Source: Alphaproteobacteria bacterium
Lineage (GTDB): Bacteria; Pseudomonadota; Alphaproteobacteria; JAPULJ01
Reading direction: 5' to 3'
Assembly (NCBI GenBank): GCA_027295145.1
Contig: JAPULJ010000232.1
Location: 1 to 34,976, forward strand
Length of the DNA: 34,976 nt
The translations under genes and the position numbers were made by a program. The notes under the pieces were generated by a model that was given only the letters and a program-made list of their open reading frames with translations, made no database searches and was not told the DNA's origin. Of the stretch, positions 1-8,864 are shown one piece after another. How positions within the stretch are numbered: the stretch's first letter is position 1; every line of letters starts with the position of its first letter.

Positions 1-1
1 C

Positions 2-100
2 GCCGGCGATGTAATGGCCAAGGATATGATGAGCGAAGACGCCGCCGAAGGCATCAACGCCTTCGTCGAGAAACGCAAACCGGTGTGGCGGGACCGGTAG
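2..100 (+). CDS. C-terminal end of an enoyl-CoA hydratase/isomerase-like protein (5' truncated by window)
   Basis: Open frame from the window edge: ...AGDVMAKDMMSEDAAEGINAFVEKRKPVWRDR*. The 'EDAAEGINAFVEKRKPVWRDR' tail is typical of crotonase-family C-termini. Confidence 0.6.
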   Translation, partial: AGDVMAKDMMSEDAAEGINAFVEKRKPVWRDR

Positions 101-130
101 AGAAATCGGGTCGCCACAGGTGATAATTAT

Positions 131-1852
131 TTGTCTGCCGAACAGGAGAACATAGTCCAAACCGAACCGGTGCAACGTGTTAGAATCGTTGCCATTACCC
201 ATGCTGCGAGACCGCGCGCGCCGCAGAAAGCGATTGACTCCACGCCGACGCCCGATGCCGACACAAGCGATGCAAGTGCCAGCGGAGTCGCAACCGCTGC
301 CTCCGAGGAGATCAACTTTCAAAAAGCGCTGAGTCTCCATCTGCGCGGCGAGCTTGCTGGCGCGGAGGCGGTCTATCGCGAGCTGATCCGCAGGAATCCA
401 AACAATCCCGATTACCAACACCTACTCGGGCTTGCTCTGCATCAAACAGGCCGGCGGAAGGATGCCGAAGCCCGTCTGCGCAAGGCTGTGGAAATTCAGC
501 CTGGCGCCGCCGAATTCCACAATTCTCTGGGTGCTGTGCTCATTACCATGGAGCGTAACGATGAGGCATCGGCGGCATTCGAATCCGCCCTCAAGATCGA
601 ACCCGGCCTCAGCGACGCACATTACAATCTGGGTTACATAGATCACTCAATGGGGCGGTTGCGTGAAGCTCTCGGGCGCTATAAGCACGCGCTCGACTGC
701 AATCCCTTCCATGTGCCCGCGACAATCAATTGGGGCGGCATTCTGATGGACCAGGATCGTCCGAACGAGGCTGGCTTAATGTTTCAGCGGGCGCTTCAAC
801 ACGAACCGAGTTCTCTGCCCGCATTAAGAAGCCTTGCCCGTGTTTACAGGGCCAAAGGCAGTCTGGAAGCATCGGCAAACCTCCTTCGGCAAGCGATCGA
901 GATCGCGCCGGACGATGCAAATGCCCATTCGGAATTGGCCTTAACACTCCTTCTCAACGGAATTTATAAACAAGGCTTCGAGGAGTACGAATGGCGCGCG
1001 CGCGAGTCCGGGACCTCGTCTCGGTATTTCACGCAGGCTCTGTGGGACGGCAAGAATTTTGACGGCAAGACCGTCCTCCTGCACGGCGTTCAGGATCCGG
1101 CCGAAGCCATCCAATTTGTTCGCTATGCCGGCTTGGTCGCGACCAGAGGTGGACGTGTCGTTCTCGAATGCGCGCCTGCACTCAAGCGTCTGTTTGAGAC
1201 AGTGCCGGGCATTGCCGAAGTAGTAGCGACGGGCGAAGCTTTCACTGACTTCGACTTGCATTTCCCGATCGAATCCCTTCCACGGCTCTTCGGCACGACC
1301 CCGGAGACAATCCCATCGGCTATCCCCTATCTATCGGCGCCCAATGGGCGGGCGTTACCGTTCCAACCGGTAGCCAACACAAAATTCCAGATCGGCGTTG
1401 TATGGCGTTGTCGCTCATCTTCATCGAACCGCGGCGCGAAGAATTTTCCTCTCGCTTACCTGCTTGAGCTTGCTACACGCCCGGGGATAACACTTGTCAG
1501 CCTGCAAATCGGCGCGACCTCGGAAGAGCAAGAACTGCTCGCGGAACACAGCATCACCCACATCGGCGAGCGTCTCGGAGACTACGCCGATACGGCGGCG
1601 GCGATAACCAAACTTGATTTGGTTATTTCGGTGGAGTCACCCGAAGCTCACCTCGCCGGTGCACTAGCGCATCCCGTCTGGCTTCTCCTGGGCGCCGCAG
1701 CGGACTGGCGGTGGCCAGAGGAAGCACGTAGCAGCCCGTGGTATCCGGCGATGCGGGTGTTCCGCCAAGACCAAGCGGGCGATTGGTCCGGCGTCGCGCG
1801 CTTGCTGCCGGAGGCGATTGCGGCCGGTCCAAGTGTTTCGCCGACGCGCTAA
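131..1852 (+). CDS. TPR-repeat protein with C-terminal glycosyltransferase-9/41-like domain
   Basis: 573 aa, TTG start with AGGTGA upstream. Repeated TPR units (e.g. NPDYQHLLGLALHQTGRRKDAEARLRKAVEIQPG) and a C-terminal 'VISVESPEAHLAGALAHPVWLLL...SPWYPAMRVFRQ' segment. Confidence 0.8.
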   Translation: MSAEQENIVQTEPVQRVRIVAITHAARPRAPQKAIDSTPTPDADTSDASASGVATAASEEINFQKALSLHLRGELAGAEAVYRELIRRNPNNPDYQHLLGLALHQTGRRKDAEARLRKAVEIQPGAAEFHNSLGAVLITMERNDEASAAFESALKIEPGLSDAHYNLGYIDHSMGRLREALGRYKHALDCNPFHVPATINWGGILMDQDRPNEAGLMFQRALQHEPSSLPALRSLARVYRAKGSLEASANLLRQAIEIAPDDANAHSELALTLLLNGIYKQGFEEYEWRARESGTSSRYFTQALWDGKNFDGKTVLLHGVQDPAEAIQFVRYAGLVATRGGRVVLECAPALKRLFETVPGIAEVVATGEAFTDFDLHFPIESLPRLFGTTPETIPSAIPYLSAPNGRALPFQPVANTKFQIGVVWRCRSSSSNRGAKNFPLAYLLELATRPGITLVSLQIGATSEEQELLAEHSITHIGERLGDYADTAAAITKLDLVISVESPEAHLAGALAHPVWLLLGAAADWRWPEEARSSPWYPAMRVFRQDQAGDWSGVARLLPEAIAAGPSVSPTR

Positions 1853-1927
1853 TCTAATGAAGGGCTTCGATAACCCTACAACCAACGGCTCTTGCCAAAT
1901 CCAGGCGTAGACGGCAAATTTGCATCC

Positions 1928-2407
1928 ATGAACCACAATATCTACAGCGACGATCGCCTTCGCGGCATCTTCGATAAGGTCCGGACCATCGCGATGGTCG
2001 GCGCCAGTCCCAATTGGAACCGGCCGAGCTATTTTGTGATGAAGTATCTACAGCTCAAGGGTTTTCGCGTTATCCCGGTCAATCCAAGGGCGGCAGGTGA
2101 AATCGTGCTCGGCGAGAAAGTCCATAGCAGCCTCGACCAGGTTCCCGATGCGATTGACATGGTTGATGTTTTCCGCTCCTCCAAAGAAGCGCTCGGCATC
2201 ACCGAGCAGGCGATCGCCAAGGGCGCAAAGGTGATTTGGATGCAGATCGGCATCAGCAATAATAAAGCCGCGAATTTAGCTGAGAAAGCTGGCCTCGTTG
2301 TCGTCATGAACCGATGCCCCAAGATCGAATATTCGCGCCTCAACGGCGAGCTTAGCTGGGGTGGATTCAACTCGGGCATCATCTCGAGCAAGCGCAGAAG
2401 GATCTAA
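1928..2407 (+). CDS. CoA-binding domain protein (YccU-like)
   Basis: ATG at 1928 within ORF 1892-2407. 'TIAMVGASPNWNRPSYFVMKYLQLKGFRVIPVNP' Rossmann-type CoA-binding motif. Confidence 0.85.
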   Translation: MNHNIYSDDRLRGIFDKVRTIAMVGASPNWNRPSYFVMKYLQLKGFRVIPVNPRAAGEIVLGEKVHSSLDQVPDAIDMVDVFRSSKEALGITEQAIAKGAKVIWMQIGISNNKAANLAEKAGLVVVMNRCPKIEYSRLNGELSWGGFNSGIISSKRRRI

Positions 2408-2413
2408 CCATCC

Positions 2414-3724
2414 ATGTCCAAGAGCGATGTCCCGGGCATCGAGACGATTGCCGTGCATGCCGGTGCGAGCCCAGATCCAACCACCGGCGCCCGCAGCACT
2501 CCGATCTTCCAGACCGCCTCCTACGTCTTCGAGGACGCGGACGAAGCAGCTTCTTTGTTCAACCTTCAAAAGCCCGGATTTCTGTATTCGCGCTTGACCA
2601 ATCCCACAGTTTCCGTTCTCGAAGAACGGGTGGCTGCGTTGGAAGGCGGTCGCGGCGCCATCGCCACCGCCTCGGGCCATGCCGCTCAAATCCTGGCTTT
2701 ATTTCCGCTGATGCAGCCGGGCTGCGAGATCGTCGCCTCGAAAATGCTCTACGGCGGATCCCTGAATCAAATGGGCCACAGCTACAAAAAGTTCGGCTGG
2801 GAGACCATATTCGTCGATCCTGACAAGCCCACGAACTTCGCCGATTCCATCACTGACAATACGCGCGCGATTTTTGTCGAGAACCTGGCGAACCCCGGCG
2901 GCGTCGTTGTCGATATCGAGGCTGTCGCCAAGATTGCTCGTAAAGCCGATGTGCCACTTATCGTCGACAATACGATGGCCACACCATTCCTTTCGCGCCC
3001 CTTCGAATGGGGCGCCGATATCATAGTCCATTCGACCACTAAGTTTCTCTCCGGTAACGGTTCTTCAATCGGCGGGATCGTTGTCGATTCGGGCCAATTC
3101 GATTGGTTCAAGAATGCTGAGAAATGGCCGAGCCTGACTGAGCCAGCGCCCGAGTACCACGGTTTGCGTTTCGCAGAGACCTTCGGCGATCTCGCCTATA
3201 CGATCTATGGCCATGTTGTCGGTTTGCGCGACCTTGGGGCCTGCCAACAACCCTTCAACGCCTGGATTACCCTGCAAGGCATTGAGACCCTGACCTTACG
3301 TATGGAGCGCCATTGCGCCAACGCGCTGGAAGTCGCCCGGTTTCTTGAATCCCATCCCCTGGTTGAATGGGTATCCTACGCTGGGCTCGATTCGAGTCCC
3401 TACCGAGCGCTCGCCAAGAAGTTCCTGCCGGCGGGCGCCGGCGCCGTCTTTACCTTCGGCGTGAAGGGCGGGTTCGACGTCGGCGTGAGGGTCGTCGAAT
3501 CAGTCGAGATCATCAGCCACCTTGCCAATATCGGCGACACCAAATCCTTGATTATCCATCCGGCATCGACCGTCTACCGCCAACTCTCCGAGAAGCAGCA
3601 GATTGCCGCCGGTGCCGGCCCCGACGTCATCAGATTGTCTATCGGGATCGAGACCGCAGCCGATATCATCGCCGACCTCGATCAGGCACTTCACGCCGCC
3701 GCCACGAGCGCGGCTGCCGAATAG
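2414..3724 (+). CDS. metY: O-acetylhomoserine (thiol)-lyase / O-acetylhomoserine aminocarboxypropyltransferase, PLP-dependent
   Basis: 436 aa. 'ETIAVHAGASPDPTTGARSTPIFQTASYVFED', PLP-lysine region 'DIIVHSTTKFLSGNGSSIGG'. Starts 6 bp after the upstream CDS. Confidence 0.9.
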   Translation: MSKSDVPGIETIAVHAGASPDPTTGARSTPIFQTASYVFEDADEAASLFNLQKPGFLYSRLTNPTVSVLEERVAALEGGRGAIATASGHAAQILALFPLMQPGCEIVASKMLYGGSLNQMGHSYKKFGWETIFVDPDKPTNFADSITDNTRAIFVENLANPGGVVVDIEAVAKIARKADVPLIVDNTMATPFLSRPFEWGADIIVHSTTKFLSGNGSSIGGIVVDSGQFDWFKNAEKWPSLTEPAPEYHGLRFAETFGDLAYTIYGHVVGLRDLGACQQPFNAWITLQGIETLTLRMERHCANALEVARFLESHPLVEWVSYAGLDSSPYRALAKKFLPAGAGAVFTFGVKGGFDVGVRVVESVEIISHLANIGDTKSLIIHPASTVYRQLSEKQQIAAGAGPDVIRLSIGIETAADIIADLDQALHAAATSAAAE

Positions 3725-3739
3725 GGCCTACAGATACTC

Positions 3740-4114
3740 CTATACTCCGATCAGATTGCCGTCGGGGTGGCGAAAATAGATCGATTGCATAGAGCCAACA
3801 GCGCCAATCCGTTCGACCGGACCTTCAATCAGTTCGATCTTCTCGGATTGCAGCGTAGCTACCGCTTGCACAAACGAGCCGTCGAGCACCAAGCAAAGAT
3901 CGGCTGATCCAGGGGTTGGCCTTGCCGCTTTGGGTTCGAATTCCGCACCGGCCTTGTGCAGATTGATCTTTTGGTCACCGAAGTGAAGCGCCATGCGTTC
4001 CCCGGCAAACCGCTTGATCTCCATCCCCAAGACACGTTCATAAAACGTACAAATCTCACCAATGTCCCGAACTGTAAAAATCAGATGGTCGAGCCGGGCG
4101 ATACGCACGGTCAC
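3740..4114 (-). CDS. VOC (glyoxalase/bleomycin-resistance) family protein
   Basis: GTG start at 4114 (VTVRIARLDHLIFTVRDIGEICTFYERVLGMEIKRF...YFRHPDGNLIGV). Overlaps the upstream MFS stop by 1 bp (TAGTG). ORF track extends upstream to 4222. Confidence 0.8.
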   Translation of the reverse strand: MTVRIARLDHLIFTVRDIGEICTFYERVLGMEIKRFAGERMALHFGDQKINLHKAGAEFEPKAARPTPGSADLCLVLDGSFVQAVATLQSEKIELIEGPVERIGAVGSMQSIYFRHPDGNLIGV

Positions 4115-5382
4115 TATTCGGCCGGGCTTGCGATCGGCATTTCGCCGCTGGTCTCGCGGGGCAACAGAAATGCCGCCGCCAAACACAGCGCCGCCGATCC
4201 GGCCAGCGCAACGAACACCCAATAGAACCCTCCAGAAGCCTGGTACACCGAAGAAACAAGCATCAGACCAAGCGGCGCGGATCCGAAGGCAAGAACAAAC
4301 TTTATGCCAAAGGCGAGCCCGTGATGCCTCGCCGGTGCGTAGCGTGCAAGCAGCATATTCTCCGCCGGCAAGGCACTGGTGCTGAACATCACCATCATCA
4401 TCGAAACCACAACAAGAGGCAATCCAGTGAAGCTCGCTGCCAGATACAGCAAGGGGATCTGAAAAAGGAAGGCGCCAAGATAGACATTTTTCAGCGGATA
4501 CTTATCAGCCAGGATCCCGCCGACAAGCTGCATGAGACCAGCGACGCCATAGACCAGCGCGACATAGAGACCGACCCCAAACGCGCCCTCGCCAGCGAGA
4601 TCGCTGATTCGCCCCGAAAACATTTTCGGCAACGCTGTCTGTGTCGACTGGAAGATAATGGCGCTGGCAAACATGGTCAGCAGCAATATGGCGAATACAC
4701 GCAGCCTGTCCTTTCGGCTGACCGTATCCGGTGATCCCGCTTTCGCCTTCGTTTCGACAATCAAGCCTTTGCGCACGCATACCCAAAGCGCGACCCCGGT
4801 CAGGACTGAAATAACGCCGGGAACGACAAAAGCCGCGCGCCAATCTATGAGATCGATCAGTCCGCTGGCGACTACCGCCGCTGCGGCGACGCCGGCACTG
4901 CCGAATATACCGTTGATTCCAAGCACTTTGCCGCGATTGGCGCCGGTGTTGCGGATGAGCCAAGCGATGCCAACAGGATGATAGATCGCCGCGAACAGCC
5001 CCACCCCCGTCAGCCCGATCGTCAAGACAACTGGACCTTGCGCCAAACCGCAGATGATCGCGGATCCGCCCATGCCGATAAAGAATACGACCATCATCCC
5101 GCGAGCGTTCCACCGGTCACCGAGCCAACCAGCCGGCAACGCCGCAATACCAACGAGCAGCGCCCCCGGCATCCATAGCTCTATCATCTCATGGTACGGA
5201 CGCCCCCATTCAGCTTCGAGGGCAAGCACGATGACGAAATAGAAAGCCGTGAATAGGTGAATATAGGTGTGCCCAACACACGAGAAGATGAACGAATATC
5301 GGGCTGAACTTGTGGGCATGATACGTGGCATTCGTGCGCGAAAAGGTCCGACCATCGTGCCATCGCCGTTGCCGCCGCTCAA
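4114..5382 (-). CDS. MFS transporter (fosmidomycin-resistance-like)
   Basis: About 400 aa polytopic protein; 'GIAALPAGWLGDRWNARGMMVVFFIGMGGSAII' MFS loop 2-3 motif. Start uncertain; a downstream ATG is possible. Confidence 0.85.
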   Translation of the reverse strand: MSGGNGDGTMVGPFRARMPRIMPTSSARYSFIFSCVGHTYIHLFTAFYFVIVLALEAEWGRPYHEMIELWMPGALLVGIAALPAGWLGDRWNARGMMVVFFIGMGGSAIICGLAQGPVVLTIGLTGVGLFAAIYHPVGIAWLIRNTGANRGKVLGINGIFGSAGVAAAAVVASGLIDLIDWRAAFVVPGVISVLTGVALWVCVRKGLIVETKAKAGSPDTVSRKDRLRVFAILLLTMFASAIIFQSTQTALPKMFSGRISDLAGEGAFGVGLYVALVYGVAGLMQLVGGILADKYPLKNVYLGAFLFQIPLLYLAASFTGLPLVVVSMMMVMFSTSALPAENMLLARYAPARHHGLAFGIKFVLAFGSAPLGLMLVSSVYQASGGFYWVFVALAGSAALCLAAAFLLPRETSGEMPIASPAE

Positions 5383-5478
5383 GTCAGAACAGCCATGCAG
5401 CCACGACGTATGAGAGGTTCCGTCAATGCAATTTGTTAATCTAAGAATGCCGGATTACCGTCTAAATAACTATTTTTA

Positions 5479-5494
5479 TTAACTTTTCGTTAAC
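5479..5494. promoter_or_regulatory. CtrA-like full-site motif TTAA-N7-TTAAC
   Basis: TTAACTTTTCGTTAAC in an AT-rich intergenic patch between the MFS gene (-) and a small + strand ORF. Confidence 0.4.
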
Positions 5495-5559
5495 CAATAT
5501 TCACGGTTTTGCCTGATTTATGCCGCCCAACGTCCACAATCCGAAACCATATTGGAGGT

Positions 5560-5751
5560 ATGCAGAACGGCACAAGACACTGTTATGCCGACCCGAAGAC
5601 ACGGCCACTGGAGTTGGAGCCTCGCTTCGACACTGACCGAGTTGTCTGGGACGCGCACTACCGCCGCCGGGTAATCGACCAGTTACGGAATTGGCATCAG
5701 CGTCAACCTCCCGCCAAGCAGTCGAGTGGCCCCTCCGCGAGTGCCGCTTGA
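5560..5751 (+). CDS. small hypothetical protein
   Basis: ATG within ORF 5509-5751, preceded by GGAGGT (very short spacing). MQNGTRHCYADPKTRPLELEPRFDTDRVVWDAHYRRRVIDQLRNWHQRQ... Confidence 0.35.
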   Translation: MQNGTRHCYADPKTRPLELEPRFDTDRVVWDAHYRRRVIDQLRNWHQRQPPAKQSSGPSASAA

Positions 5752-5761
5752 AGCTGCGGGC

Positions 5762-6076
5762 TCAGTCAGTTTCCAATCGGATCCAATCCAGAAAATCAGG
5801 GTTTCCGCCTTCAATCGACAGAGCAACCACGCAAGGGCAGGCGTAAGAGTGAGCCTGCTTTACCCGCTCGACCACACGATCGACGAGCGCTTCAGTGGTC
5901 TTGACGATCAGCGCCGCCTCCTCTTCCTCCTGCAACTTTCCCTCCCACCAGTAGATTGAACCGATCCGACCGAGCAAATTGGCACAAGCCGCCAAACGCT
6001 CCTCAACCAGCATACGCCCGATTTTAGCCGCCTCCTCCACCGAAGCGGCTGTGATATATATTAGTCTCTTATTCAT
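5762..6076 (-). CDS. cutA: CutA1 family divalent-cation tolerance protein
   Basis: 104 aa from ATG at 6076: MNKRLIYITAASVEEAAKIGRMLVEERLAACANLLGRIGSIYWWEGKLQEEEEAALIVKTT... is a characteristic CutA sequence. Confidence 0.92.
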   Translation of the reverse strand: MNKRLIYITAASVEEAAKIGRMLVEERLAACANLLGRIGSIYWWEGKLQEEEEAALIVKTTEALVDRVVERVKQAHSYACPCVVALSIEGGNPDFLDWIRLETD

Positions 6077-6167
6077 GCTCGGCTCCCGCCTGCACGCGCC
6101 GGGTTGGCGCGCCGGGCATCCTATCCTAGGATGAGCGCGCGCGCATGTGGGAGGAGGAATATCAGGC

Positions 6168-6485
6168 ATGAGCGGGAACAAATCCGTGCTGGCGGATGAG
6201 CAGTCACATAGGAGGGCGACGCCGGCACAACAGGCATGGTTGCGGCGCGGTTTGGTACAACCTGGGGGTAAGTTGCCACTGTTCGATGAGAACGGCAGGC
6301 GGGTACCCAACTCAACGATTCGCCGCTGTCTTGATGCAGGCTGGGCCGAGCCTCTATTTTCCAATCCCATCAAACCGGACTGGCTGGTCTGCAAGATCAC
6401 TGACGCTGGGCGGGCGCTTCTAACCGAAACCGAATCGGGTAGATCGAATCTGAAATGGCCAAGTATTGTGCGAGCGACTGAATAG
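6168..6485 (+). CDS. hypothetical protein
   Basis: ATG at 6168 (MSGNKSVLADEQSHRRATPAQQAWLRRGLVQPGGKLPLFDENGRRVPNSTIRRCLDAGWAEPLFSNPIKPDWLVCKITDAGRALL), upstream GGGAGGAGGAA. The C-terminal part resembles a winged-helix-like 'kITdaGRalL' segment. Confidence 0.6.
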   Translation: MSGNKSVLADEQSHRRATPAQQAWLRRGLVQPGGKLPLFDENGRRVPNSTIRRCLDAGWAEPLFSNPIKPDWLVCKITDAGRALLTETESGRSNLKWPSIVRATE

Positions 6486-6853
6486 CGACAATCGGAGTGG
6501 TCGATACGTCGATCGATCCTGCGGTAAACTCTCGCGCCAATCGATTGGCAATTATCGGCACGAGCGACGGGTCTTCGGCCGGTCCGCTATTTGAGCCTCG
6601 TTTCCCCTGAAAAACACCTAAAATGCTAACCTGTCATACCTTATCTGATGCGTGGAATAATTTGGCGGTGCCCAAACCAGCGTGCGTCGAGGTCGGAGAT
6701 CGATACCCGACGCCCTCTACGGCAAGACCGTCTATTTGATCGCGGATGCCCCGGAGTTGAAGATGACGGTAAAGGAAACCGGAGATAATCGAACTACGAC
6801 GGCCCGCGCCTTGGTAGACTGCGCCACAGAACGAAATGCCAAGGAGAAAAGAC

Positions 6854-7645
6854 GTGATCGTCGAGCAGATCTGGACCGCCAACGCCTACCGAAATTTCAA
6901 TTATATTGTCGCCTGCGCAGAGACTGGCGAGGCACTTGCCATCGACCCGCTCGATCACCAGAAGTGTCTTGCCCGCGCGAAAGAGAAGGGCTGGGAAATC
7001 CGCTTTGTGCTAAATACCCACGAGCACGGCGATCATACTGGCGGCAACGATGAGGTGATCGCCGCGACAGGCGCGAAACTCTTGGCTCACGCCAATGCCA
7101 AGGACAAGATCCCTGGGATCGACCGTGGACTGGCGGCGGGCGACGTGATCGAGGTGGGGCGCACGGTCGAGCTTGAGGCGCTCGATACGCCGGGCCATAC
7201 GATGAGCCACGTCTGCCTGCTGTCGCATACCGAGCAGCCTGCGCTATTCTGCGGCGACACGCTGTTTAACGCCGGCGCCGGCAACTGTCACGGGGGCGGC
7301 CACCCGGTCGAGCTTTACAACACTTTCGCTAGCCAACTTGCGCGCCTCGGCGACGACACCCTCATCTACCCGGGACATGACTACATTGCTAACAACCTCA
7401 AGTTCACGCTCGACCGCGAGCCCGACAACGCACGCGCCAAAACGCTCCTCGACGAGGTTGAGGATCAGGATCCTGACCGCGCGCTCATCTCGACGCTCGG
7501 CCTGGAGAAAGAAATCAACGCATTTTTCCGGTTACACGAGCCGACCGTTATCGCGCGGCTCAAGGACGCCTTCCCCGACCTTGCCGACGAACCCGATCCT
7601 GAAACGCTTTTCGTCAAACTTAGGGAGCTTAGAAACAGCTGGTAG
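6854..7645 (+). CDS. gloB: hydroxyacylglutathione hydrolase-like metallo-beta-lactamase fold protein (glyoxalase II)
   Basis: GTG start with AAGGAG SD. 'LNTHEHGDHTGGN' metal motif, 'LDTPGHTMSHVC', 'FCGDTLFNAGAGNC', 'YPGHDYIANNLKF'. Confidence 0.85.
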   Translation: MIVEQIWTANAYRNFNYIVACAETGEALAIDPLDHQKCLARAKEKGWEIRFVLNTHEHGDHTGGNDEVIAATGAKLLAHANAKDKIPGIDRGLAAGDVIEVGRTVELEALDTPGHTMSHVCLLSHTEQPALFCGDTLFNAGAGNCHGGGHPVELYNTFASQLARLGDDTLIYPGHDYIANNLKFTLDREPDNARAKTLLDEVEDQDPDRALISTLGLEKEINAFFRLHEPTVIARLKDAFPDLADEPDPETLFVKLRELRNSW

Positions 7646-7686
7646 TAGATCGAAGGATACAATTTCACGCGTACACTAGTGTGCGG

Positions 7687-7716
7687 CCAATTTTGGAGAT
7701 TGCCATCCAAAATTGG
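7687..7716. repeat. Perfect 10-bp inverted repeat (CCAATTTTGG-N10-CCAAAATTGG) between convergent genes
   Basis: Read directly; no T-run follows. Lies between gloB (+) and livM (-). Confidence 0.7.
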
Positions 7717-7785
7717 ACTTAACTCCGGGCTACCGATCTAGTACCGGCCATTTCGTGACACAGTCGACTAATCCTAAGGCCAATC

Positions 7786-8853
7786 TTATGCCAACCCCTC
7801 CTCGTCAGGAGATAACCCGTCAGACTTTGTCTTATCGAACTCACCGAACCTGACCCGGCGTTGGACCGGAAAAAAACGTAGATCGAACCGATCGGAGATC
7901 ATGCCCCATATACCCTTGGGCGCCTTCAGCATGAGGACGACCGCAATCAGACCGAGAACGATGAGGTACCACGAGCCATAGTCGGCCAACAGCCCCCGCA
8001 ATAGGAAATAAATCAACGCGCCAATGATCGGCCCCTCGATTGTGCCAATGCCGCCGATGACGACGACGAAGAACATGATTGCGGTCCAGTCGATAGTAAA
8101 AGCGGCGTCGGGTGAGATGCGCAGCTTAGTGACGAAGATGAGCCCGCCGGCGAGCCCACAGCCAAAGGCCGAGGCGATGTAAACGCCCCATTTTACTCGC
8201 TGGACTCGTACGCCAAGGCTTTCCGACGCCGGCTCACTGTCGCGCACGGCGGTGAGCGCCAGCCCGTAGCGCGAGCGCAGCAGAAGATAGACCAATACGA
8301 TTGAACCGGCGCCGATCGCCACCGCAATCCAAAGCGTGATCGATTCGCGCCAGAACCTGGGGATCCCCTTGACCGCACTGGTGATTGACACGCCGGACCC
8401 GCCGCCCAGCCAGGATGTATTTGCGAGTAGCAAGCGGAACACTTCGGCGACGACCCAGGTGCCAATGGCGAAATAGGCGCCACGCAGCCGGAACACGATG
8501 GCCGCGGTGGGAATTGCAACCAACGCCGCAACCAGCCCGCCGAGCAGGACCGCGACGAAGACGTTTACACCAGCGTGTAAGGAAAAGACGACGAGGGCGT
8601 AGGCGCCTATACCGATAAACCCTTGCTGACCCACCGAGACGAGCCCGCCATATCCGGCCAGCAGGTTCCACATTTGGGCCAGTGCAAGGACATAGAGAAA
8701 CTCCGTCATCGTCCGAAGATCGGCGCGTCCCGCCCACCAGGGCATCGTGATCAGCCCGACAAGGATGATCAGGAAGACGACCGCGCCGATGCGGCTGGCG
8801 CCCGTGCTGCGCGTGATCGCCAGGGATTTGGTTGCGGTATTCGTCGTCGCCAT
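7786..8853 (-). CDS. Branched-chain amino acid-type ABC transporter permease (LivM family)
   Basis: Start MATTNTATKSLAITRSTGASRIG at 8853. 'LLAGYGGLVSVGQQGFIGIGAYALVVF' and 'VVIGGIGTIEGPIIGALIYFLL' LivM signatures. Confidence 0.9.
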   Translation of the reverse strand: MATTNTATKSLAITRSTGASRIGAVVFLIILVGLITMPWWAGRADLRTMTEFLYVLALAQMWNLLAGYGGLVSVGQQGFIGIGAYALVVFSLHAGVNVFVAVLLGGLVAALVAIPTAAIVFRLRGAYFAIGTWVVAEVFRLLLANTSWLGGGSGVSITSAVKGIPRFWRESITLWIAVAIGAGSIVLVYLLLRSRYGLALTAVRDSEPASESLGVRVQRVKWGVYIASAFGCGLAGGLIFVTKLRISPDAAFTIDWTAIMFFVVVIGGIGTIEGPIIGALIYFLLRGLLADYGSWYLIVLGLIAVVLMLKAPKGIWGMISDRFDLRFFPVQRRVRFGEFDKTKSDGLSPDEEGLA

Positions 8854-8864
8854 GAGGCAGCCCC

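Noticed and set aside
6781-6840. Minus-strand tRNA-like stretch (TGGCGCAGTCTACCAAGGCGC ... GTAGTTCGATTATCTCC)
   Set aside because: Only D-arm-like and T-loop-like words are present; the interval between them (about 11 nt) is too short for an anticodon arm, and the T stem does not pair. Not called as a tRNA; a decayed fragment cannot be excluded.
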